A program made the translations under genes and the position numbers. 6,087 bases of DNA. Source: Candidatus Dadabacteria bacterium (lineage in GTDB: Bacteria > Desulfobacterota_D > UBA1144 > Nemesobacterales > UBA2774). Below, one piece after another: positions 1 to 4,788 of the stretch. The stretch lies in NCBI GenBank assembly GCA_003229065.1, contig QIHJ01000167.1, positions 1-6,087 of the forward strand. Direction: 5' to 3'. Under the pieces are notes generated by a model. The model was not told the origin of the DNA. It did no database searches and saw only the letters and a program-made list of their open reading frames with translations. Every line of letters begins with the position of its first letter. Position 1 is the stretch's first letter.

Positions 1-900
1 GATCTGGCGGGTAATGATCTCAAGCAAGTCTATTTCGTCCTTATCGAACGCCTCTTTTTCCCGCGAGTATATATTGATGCACCCTATGATCTTTCCCTTG
101 GAATTTACAGGCATGGACAGAGAGCTCATTATGCCCAGTTTCTTTGTAGCGGGGCTCATTCGTGTATCGATATCGGAGTCCTTTATGTATAGCGGCTCGC
201 CGAAATTAAGCACTATCCAGGTATGACACTCCGAGCCGTCTAGCACACGGACTTGTCTCAGATAGTTGTCCGGAATCCCCGTGTGAGCTTTCAATACCGC
301 GTGGTTGTTCTCCATGATGTAAATTTCAATTGCAGAGGCTTTTTGTAGGTTCTTCGATAGCGCCCGGGCCGCATTGTCCAGAACATTTTGGAATTTAAGC
401 GAGCCGTGAACACTTTTTAGAACTGAGGTTACAATCTCTTCATAACCGTTCTTTTTGGTGAGCTGCTCATTGCTTTCTTTCAGTGACTGCTCGGCTTTTT
501 TACGCTCGGTGATGTCGAGCCATGTGCCCACAATTTCAAGAGGGTTTCCGTCCTCCCCGTTTATCAGCACTGCCCTGTCCAGAAACCAATGGTATGTACC
601 GTCCGAGCATTTCCAGCGGTACTCTATCTCAAAGCTGCCTTTTGAGACTACCTCTTCTACTTCGCCTATGATCCTGTCTTTGTCTTCCGGGTGGACCCTG
701 GAGTGCCAGAACATCGTATCTTCAAGGAATCTCGTTGCTTCAAAGCCTGTTACTTTATTTATATTCTCACTTAGATAAATTGCGCCCATATCCCCGTAGG
801 CCCTGGTTGCGTATACAGCCATAGGGACCGAGCTTAGTATTAAGGACTGTCTTAACTCTATTTCAGCGATAGTCTGTTCTGACGTGTTATTAGCTGCCAT
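1..900 (-). CDS. PAS-GAF sensory protein, N-terminal part (cut by left edge)
   Basis: The minus strand is open without a stop from the ATG at 900 to the window edge, giving 300 residues. Residues about 15-135 form a PAS domain of the PAS_3 type: HPED at 70-73, a YRWKCSDGTYHWFL strand pair near 94-107, and the PAC ending DITERKKAEQSL up to residue 140. A short charged linker follows, then a GAF domain at about 155-298, recognisable from the LSMPV...GKIIGCINIYSR strands (261-280) and the closing helix after FDKDEIDLLE. There is no signal peptide or membrane segment, so the visible part is cytoplasmic. Proteins with this order usually continue into a histidine kinase, a diguanylate cyclase or an activator domain; the output domain lies outside the window, so the activity is unknown. 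The ligands cannot be predicted. The gene lies downstream of the YbgF-like gene on the same strand, but 159 bp away and with its own dyad element, so it may be transcribed separately. Confidence 0.9.
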   Translation of the reverse strand, partial: MAANNTSEQTIAEIELRQSLILSSVPMAVYATRAYGDMGAIYLSENINKVTGFEATRFLEDTMFWHSRVHPEDKDRIIGEVEEVVSKGSFEIEYRWKCSDGTYHWFLDRAVLINGEDGNPLEIVGTWLDITERKKAEQSLKESNEQLTKKNGYEEIVTSVLKSVHGSLKFQNVLDNAARALSKNLQKASAIEIYIMENNHAVLKAHTGIPDNYLRQVRVLDGSECHTWIVLNFGEPLYIKDSDIDTRMSPATKKLGIMSSLSMPVNSKGKIIGCINIYSREKEAFDKDEIDLLEIITRQI

Positions 901-905
901 GAAAC

Positions 906-911
906 TCACCT
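906..911 (-). promoter_or_regulatory. Ribosome binding site of the PAS-GAF gene
   Basis: AGGTGA on the minus strand ends 5 nt before the ATG at 900. It supports that ATG as the true start of the sensor gene. Confidence 0.7.
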
Positions 912-992
912 GTTTCAGAATTGCCCTATGTAGGAGCTCACCATATAATAAGCTTATAACACTCTTTGATATGTTTTGTGAAGGAATGTATG

Positions 993-1010
993 CAAAATAG
1001 CCCTATTTTG
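993..1010. repeat. 18-bp palindrome upstream of the PAS-GAF gene
   Basis: CAAAATAG-CC-CTATTTTG has perfect 8-bp arms around a 2-bp centre. It sits 93 bp before the PAS-GAF start and 50 bp after the stop of the YbgF-like gene. The tiny centre and AT-rich arms fit a protein-binding operator better than a terminator: an RNA hairpin would lack a GC-rich stem and a separate U tract. A poor promoter-like pair overlaps its downstream edge on the minus strand (TTGCAT, 18 bp, TATCAA), which would suit an operator, but that promoter is weak and only suggestive. Confidence 0.5.
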
Positions 1011-1059
1011 TTTAGGAGTACTGTAGGAGTTTGATCTGTTATTAGTAATTCAGGCGCTG

Positions 1060-1647
1060 TTATTGAATAGCTCTGAGTTTTACTCTTGCTGTTTTGGCGG
1101 CCTTTGAATTCGGGTACTTATCGATAAGCGTCTTGAAAAAGAATTTGGCTTCCTCTTTTCTTCCCAGGTTCATAAGCGATAGTCCCTGTCCGAGGTATGC
1201 GCCCGGGAGCCTGTTGTCCTTGGGGCTTGTATCGATGAATTTCTGGTATTCCAGGATAGCGTCCTCAAACTTGCCCTTATTGTAGCTTTCAGCAGCCATA
1301 ATGTAATCGTCTTTGGGCGGGTTTGGCGCTTGTGTATCCGGGTTTTGTCCGCTTGCCGGATCCGTATCCTCAGCGACTTTGTCTATCTTGTGCCTGAGCG
1401 TTATGTTCTTTTTCTGTATGTTTTCTATCTCTCCGGCAAGCAGGAGCTGGTTATTCTCGATTCTTTCGACGTCCCGCGTCAGCATAGCCTGGTTGGCTTC
1501 AATGCTTTCAATGAAACTGTCCATTTTTTCTTCAAGCGCGGTTTGCCTTTCCTGGAGCTCTGCTATCTGATCAGCCTTGGGATAGCAGCCTGCTCCAAGC
1601 GGAACGACAACAAGTAGTATGAGAAGAAATCTTTTCATAACCGCCAA
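1060..1647 (-). CDS. YbgF/CpoB-like coiled-coil TPR protein, probable lipoprotein
   Basis: The predicted protein is 195 residues. An N-terminal export signal (MKRFLLILLVVVPLGAG, then Cys21) suggests a lipoprotein with Tyr at +2, hence outer-membrane sorting. The lipobox is imperfect, with Leu at -4 and Gly at -3. Residues about 26-92 form a long coiled coil (heptads in IAELQERQTALEEKM and later), 96-112 is a Pro/Asp linker, and 114-195 holds about two TPR units ending in the YbgF-like YPNSKAAKTARVKL. YbgF/CpoB proteins work in the periplasm with Tol-Pal and peptidoglycan synthesis, but no tol or pal gene is nearby, so this may be an orphan paralogue. Three starts are possible: GTG 1677, TTG 1647 and ATG 1638. 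I chose TTG 1647 because GAGG lies exactly 7 nt upstream. ATG 1638 also gives a good signal peptide but has only a poorly spaced GGCGG. The gene is divergent from the two-component operon. Confidence 0.85.
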   Translation of the reverse strand: MAVMKRFLLILLVVVPLGAGCYPKADQIAELQERQTALEEKMDSFIESIEANQAMLTRDVERIENNQLLLAGEIENIQKKNITLRHKIDKVAEDTDPASGQNPDTQAPNPPKDDYIMAAESYNKGKFEDAILEYQKFIDTSPKDNRLPGAYLGQGLSLMNLGRKEEAKFFFKTLIDKYPNSKAAKTARVKLRAIQ

Positions 1648-1654
1648 TATAATA

Positions 1655-1658
1655 CCTC
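1655..1658 (-). promoter_or_regulatory. Ribosome binding site deciding a TTG start
   Basis: GAGG on the minus strand is followed by 7 nt and then TTG (1647-1645). The same site is 16 nt from the ATG at 1638, too far for efficient use. It is the main argument for the TTG start of the YbgF-like gene. Confidence 0.5.
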
Positions 1659-1766
1659 GATACTGTAAGATTTTCACCTACCGTAAATACTTTACCCTAA
1701 TAATTTCGGACTGCATATAAACCGCGATGTATGAAACATAATATAGTAAAAAAGAAAATAGAAAAC

Positions 1767-1776
1767 CACCTCCTTT
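1767..1776 (-). other. Orphan Shine-Dalgarno-like sequence AAAGGAGGTG
   Basis: The minus strand reads AAAGGAGGTG, an ideal match to the anti-Shine-Dalgarno end of 16S rRNA, but no ATG, GTG or TTG follows at 5-12 nt. A GTG inside the motif (1769-1767) would open only a 25-codon hydrophobic, Phe/Tyr-rich peptide ending at the TAA just before the YbgF-like gene. That gene has a weaker ribosome site of its own. It could serve a leader peptide or be chance; on the plus strand it would be an anti-Shine-Dalgarno sequence in the kinase leader. Confidence 0.3.
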
Positions 1777-1823
1777 CCCCGCTCGGGAATTTAATCCCCC
1801 AGTACGGCGGAGGGCAGTATTGA

Positions 1824-1843
1824 ACTGTGTGAAAGTACACAGT
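1824..1843. promoter_or_regulatory. CRP/FNR-shaped inverted repeat (candidate operator)
   Basis: ACTGTGT-GAAAGT-ACACAGT is a perfect 7-bp inverted repeat with a 6-bp spacer. The core TGTGT-N6-ACACA has the same half-site length and spacing as the CRP family site TGTGA-N6-TCACA, differing by one symmetric base per half. It lies about 190 bp before the kinase start and 180 bp before the YbgF-like start, so it could act on either gene. The same bases could fold as an RNA hairpin, with a further short outer stem (1812-1815 with 1844-1847). Binding by a CRP/FNR-family protein is inference from shape only. Confidence 0.45.
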
Positions 1844-2016
1844 GCCTGAATGTAAATGCGGTAGATTCTGTATAGGTCCGGACTTCGGATACCTTAATTC
1901 TCAGGCTCTCTAATGCCCTAAAACGGCTATAAAATTAATTTATCAGAAACAGAAAATTTCGATATGAGTTGGGAAGAATAACAGGTAGAATTGGTATATT
2001 TGACATATACGGGCGT

Positions 2017-2024
2017 GAAGGTGA
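2017..2024 (+). promoter_or_regulatory. Ribosome binding site deciding the kinase TTG start
   Basis: GAAGGTGA ends 7 nt before TTG 2032. An in-frame TAG at 2026-2028 rules out any earlier start, and the overlapping GTG codons at 2015 and 2021 run into a stop in another frame. TTG is therefore the only start that keeps the whole first membrane helix. Confidence 0.7.
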
Positions 2025-2031
2025 ATAGGAA

Positions 2032-3312
2032 TTGAATCTAAGTAAACAGATAACACTCGGATATGCTTTGATGTTCCTTCTCATGCTGCTTATAAGCGGG
2101 CTTTCGATTTATAGTATCTACAATCTGGGTAATGCGGCATCGAACATCAAGGGTCGCTATGCTACGCTATCGGACCTCTTGTCGGATAAGGGGGAGGGCG
2201 GGCAGGAAGCGGGCTTTTTTGCGAACGAGATGATTCTGGAAGCTGTTCAGATTTCAGACGATCAGCTTAAATATTCCTATATCCTCATTTTTACGGTTGT
2301 AGGAATAACGCTCCTATTCGGGATAGTGCTTACAGTATTTATACCCAGGGTTATTACGAAACCCATCATGAACCTCTTTAACGCCGCAGAGTCGGTGGCA
2401 GGAGGGGATTATTCGGTGAGGGTAAAGAGCGCTCAATCCTCAAGTGAGATCAACACGCTGGTGAAGGCGTTTAACAATATGATCGACAATATCGACCGCA
2501 GCAGCAGCGAGCTTCAGAAGAAAAACGAGGAGATACTCAAGCTTCTAGAGACCACTAAGAAGTTTAACGAGATTCTCGAGTCTGAGATCGAGCAGGCTAC
2601 CAGGGAGATAAAAGAGAAGCATAAGGAGCTTATAAAGCGGGAAAAACTTGCTACGATAGGCGAGCTTGCCTCGGGTGTTGCGCACGAGGTCCGAAACCCG
2701 CTCTCCGGAATAGCGCTTGCTTTGGAGCTTATGCGTGATGAGACCAAGATCGAAGAGCACCACCATACAATCACTGATATTCTTCACGAAATAGTCAGGC
2801 TCGAGCGCATAGTTAAGGGGCTTTTCCAGCTCGGACATCCCAAGAGCCTGAGCTTGATCGAGTGCGCGCCCAATGATATAGTCGAGAGGGCTCTTAGCCT
2901 CGTCAACATGAAGGCCAAGGCCAAAGGGGTGCTCATTGAAAAAGAGCTCACGTGCAATAAACAGTTTTGCGTTGACTATGAGCAGATTGAGCAGGTCGTG
3001 CTTAACCTCCTTATAAACGGCATTGAGGCGACCGATAGCTTCGGGAAAATAACGGTTGTGACAAAGAGCGTAAACGGCTCGGTCGAGATTGCTGTTTCCG
3101 ATACGGGGTGCGGCTTTTCAGACGAAGAGATAGATAAGATCCTCCAGCCGTTCTACTCTACAAAGGAGTCCGGTACAGGGCTTGGCCTTGCTATATCTAA
3201 CAGGATTATCGAGGCTCACAAGGGTAATTTCAATATTACAAGCGAGCGGGGGGTCGGGTCGAAATTCGTTGTTGAGATACCGCTCGATCTAAATGATGAT
3301 ATATGCGGTTAA
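2032..3312 (+). CDS. Membrane sensor histidine kinase, NtrB/AtoS-like
   Basis: This 426-residue kinase probably autophosphorylates in response to a signal and passes the phosphate to the regulator encoded next. Order: TM helix 1 (about 8-30), a short extracytoplasmic loop (31-82), TM helix 2 (83-104), HAMP (about 105-160), a coiled coil (160-205), HisKA with His218 in the H-box AHEVRNPLSGI, then HATPase_c. The N-box has N325 and N329 (LNLLINGIEA), the G1 box is DTGCG at 357-361, the F-box is PFYSTK at 373-378, and the G2 box is GTGLGLA at 381-387. No catalytic residue is missing. The N terminus resembles chemoreceptor-type sensors with a 4-helix domain, but the loop is only about 50 residues, so the usual sensor bundle is absent or strongly reduced. 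The signal is unknown. The regulator gene starts 90 bp downstream on the same strand without a clear terminator between, so the two are probably cotranscribed. Confidence 0.95.
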   Translation: MNLSKQITLGYALMFLLMLLISGLSIYSIYNLGNAASNIKGRYATLSDLLSDKGEGGQEAGFFANEMILEAVQISDDQLKYSYILIFTVVGITLLFGIVLTVFIPRVITKPIMNLFNAAESVAGGDYSVRVKSAQSSSEINTLVKAFNNMIDNIDRSSSELQKKNEEILKLLETTKKFNEILESEIEQATREIKEKHKELIKREKLATIGELASGVAHEVRNPLSGIALALELMRDETKIEEHHHTITDILHEIVRLERIVKGLFQLGHPKSLSLIECAPNDIVERALSLVNMKAKAKGVLIEKELTCNKQFCVDYEQIEQVVLNLLINGIEATDSFGKITVVTKSVNGSVEIAVSDTGCGFSDEEIDKILQPFYSTKESGTGLGLAISNRIIEAHKGNFNITSERGVGSKFVVEIPLDLNDDICG

Positions 3313-3384
3313 TTTGTGCGGGACGCGGAAACATAGGGTATTTTTTTATATGTAGAGTGGAATTTGGCATAAATAACAGTTTTT

Positions 3385-3392
3385 AAAAAGGA
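3385..3392 (+). promoter_or_regulatory. Ribosome binding site of the response regulator
   Basis: AAAAAGGA ends 10 nt before ATG 3403, slightly longer than ideal. The ATG is supported because the receiver domain begins at once with the usual LILIIEDE strand. The 90-bp gap before it is AT-rich and has no GC-rich terminator hairpin. Confidence 0.5.
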
Positions 3393-3402
3393 TTAAAGAT
3401 AA

Positions 3403-4776
3403 ATGAGCTCACTCATACTGATAATTGAAGACGAGAGACTACTTTGTAAGCAGCTCCATAAGGCGCTTACCCAGGAGGGCTACTCAGTAATAACCTCTTT
3501 TGAGGGTACAGAAGGGCTGGAGATTGCAAAAAAGGAGAACCCCGATCTCGTCCTCCTTGACCTTAAGCTTCCCGATCGAAACGGACTTGAGGTGCTTAAA
3601 ACATTCACGAGCTTCGAGCAGTCTCCGACGACCATAATGATGACAGCGCACGGGAGCGTAGAGGTAGCCGTGTCCGCAATAAGGGACGGGGCGTATGATT
3701 TTATAGAAAAGCCTTTCCCGCTCGATAAATTGAAAGTTATGGTCAGAAACGCTCTAAGGACAACGGAGCTTAGGAATAGCCTGAGCGCAGTGGCGCACAG
3801 GGCTCAGGAAAAATACGGCTTCGACTCACTGATTGGTGTAAGCGAACCGGTGCAGGAGATACTGTATCTATTCAAGAGGCTTACAGAGACCAACCCAAAG
3901 ACTATTCTAATCTCGGGAGAGAGCGGGACGGGAAAGGGGCTTGCCGCAAAGATCCTTCATTTTAACGGAATGAGGAACGAAAAGCCCTTTATTGAGATGA
4001 ACTGCGCAGCCATACCCGAGACGCTTTTAGAAAGCGAGCTGTTCGGGCACGAAGCGGGCGCGTTTACCGATGCGAAGAAGCTCAAGAAGGGAATACTGGA
4101 GCAAGCTGACGGCGGTACGGTGTTTTTGGATGAAATAGGGGATATGAGCTTATCGCTTCAGGCAAAGCTCGTAAAAGCCGTCGAGGAACGCTCCTTCAGA
4201 AGGCTGAGTGGTAACAGAGATATAAAGGTCGATATCTGTGTTGTAGCGGCCACGAACCAGGACCTGAAGGCGCTCGTAAAGTCAGGGAAGTTCAGAGAAG
4301 ACTTCTATCACCGTTTGAATGTGATAACATTCGAGATGCCTGCGCTCAGGAACAGGATGGACGATATAATGCTCCTGACCGAGCATTTCATCGCTTATTT
4401 CAACGTTGATCTGAATAAAAACATAAAAGATATACCTGAGGATATAAAAAGGGCTTTCCACCAGTACAACTGGCCCGGTAATGTAAGGGAGCTCAGGAGC
4501 ACTCTGGAAAGAGCGATACTACTGAGTGAGGACTCGGTGCTCAACTCCAAGTACATTAAGCTTGAGTATGACGACAGTCTGAGCGTTCAGAACTCGGATG
4601 ATAAGATGGTCATAGATATCCCGCTTGACGACGCCTCGCTTTACAAAATCGAAAAGAAGGTTATAACTAAAGCTCTTGAGTTAAACGACTGGAACCAGAC
4701 AAAGACCGCTGATATGCTTGGTATTACACGTGAGGTACTTAGATACCGGATGAAGAAATGGGGTCTCTTGATCTGA
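3403..4776 (+). CDS. NtrC-family sigma-54-dependent response regulator
   Basis: This 457-residue protein has the standard three-part layout. Receiver, residues 1-120: acidic pocket E9/D10/E11, phospho-acceptor D53 in LLDLKLPD, T81, and K103 in EKPF. AAA+ domain, about 140-375: Walker A GESGTGK (172-178), sigma-54 contact loop GAFTDA (219-224), Walker B TVFLDE (239-244), arginine finger region REDFYHR (R298, R304), and sensor [10 protein letters not shown] (357-364). A Fis-type helix-turn-helix spans about 431-452 ([20 protein letters not shown]). When phosphorylated, proteins of this family oligomerise, bind upstream enhancers and use ATP to open sigma-54 promoters. The loop is unusual: Gly is replaced by Asp at residue 223 (codon GAT at 4069-4071). 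The partner is almost certainly the kinase just upstream; the likely target or partner function is the cstA gene 12 bp downstream. No sigma-54 site was found in the visible gaps. Confidence 0.96.
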   Translation: MSSLILIIEDERLLCKQLHKALTQEGYSVITSFEGTEGLEIAKKENPDLVLLDLKLPDRNGLEVLKTFTSFEQSPTTIMMTAHGSVEVAVSAIRDGAYDFIEKPFPLDKLKVMVRNALRTTELRNSLSAVAHRAQEKYGFDSLIGVSEPVQEILYLFKRLTETNPKTILISGESGTGKGLAAKILHFNGMRNEKPFIEMNCAAIPETLLESELFGHEAGAFTDAKKLKKGILEQADGGTVFLDEIGDMSLSLQAKLVKAVEERSFRRLSGNRDIKVDICVVAATNQDLKALVKSGKFREDFYHRLNVITFEMPALRNRMDDIMLLTEHFIAYFNVDLNKNIKDIPEDIKRAFHQYNWPGNVRELRSTLERAILLSEDSVLNSKYIKLEYDDSLSVQNSDDKMVIDIPLDDASLYKIEKKVITKALELNDWNQTKTADMLGITREVLRYRMKKWGLLI

Positions 4777-4777
4777 T

Positions 4778-4782
4778 GGAGG
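4778..4782 (+). promoter_or_regulatory. Ribosome binding site deciding the cstA TTG start
   Basis: GGAGG starts 1 nt after the regulator stop codon and lies 6 nt before TTG 4789. The regulator's own TGA (4774-4776) is in the same frame as cstA, so no earlier start exists. The tight junction points to cotranscription and possible translational coupling. Confidence 0.75.
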
Positions 4783-4788
4783 TCCTCG

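Larger units (their letters stand above)
1648..2031. other. Divergent intergenic control region, no gene seen
   Basis: These roughly 384 bp separate the minus-strand YbgF-like gene from the plus-strand kinase gene. ATG-started frames on the plus strand close within a few codons, and no tRNA or recognised riboswitch is visible. The stretch should hold both divergent promoters. Candidates are poor: TATAAA at 1928-1933 has no good -35, and TTGACA at 2000-2005 has no -10 at the right distance. The clearest elements are the CRP/FNR-shaped dyad (1824-1843) and a perfect Shine-Dalgarno-like stretch on the minus strand (1767-1776). Any promoter call here is uncertain. Confidence 0.6.

Noticed and set aside
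1648..1677. Upstream GTG start (1677) for the YbgF-like protein
   Set aside because: It would put ten further residues before the export signal and has no good ribosome site upstream.
1767..1777. Remnant of a 16S rRNA 3' end on the plus strand (CACCTCCTTTC)
   Set aside because: Only this short run matches; the conserved upstream bases of the 16S end are missing, so it is not an rRNA fragment.
1876..1898. Possible riboswitch or terminator hairpin around the TCCG...CGGA repeat
   Set aside because: The stem is only 4 bp, no U tract follows, and no known aptamer signature could be recognised.
2000..2005. TTGACA as a -35 box of the kinase promoter
   Set aside because: At 16-18 bp downstream the sequence is the ribosome binding region and has no TATAAT-like hexamer.
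2514..2838. Antisense open frames within the kinase gene
   Set aside because: They overlap the HAMP, coiled-coil and HisKA coding region, are low-complexity and show no family resemblance; they are shadows of the real gene.
3365..3380. Possible sigma-54 promoter before the regulator gene (TGGCAT and following bases)
   Set aside because: The -24 half fits, but at the required spacing the -12 half has AG where GC is needed, and the flanking bases do not resemble TTGCA.
4600..4788. Internal sigma-54 promoter for cstA at the end of the regulator gene
   Set aside because: Each TGG-containing stretch was checked by eye; none has GC at the required distance.
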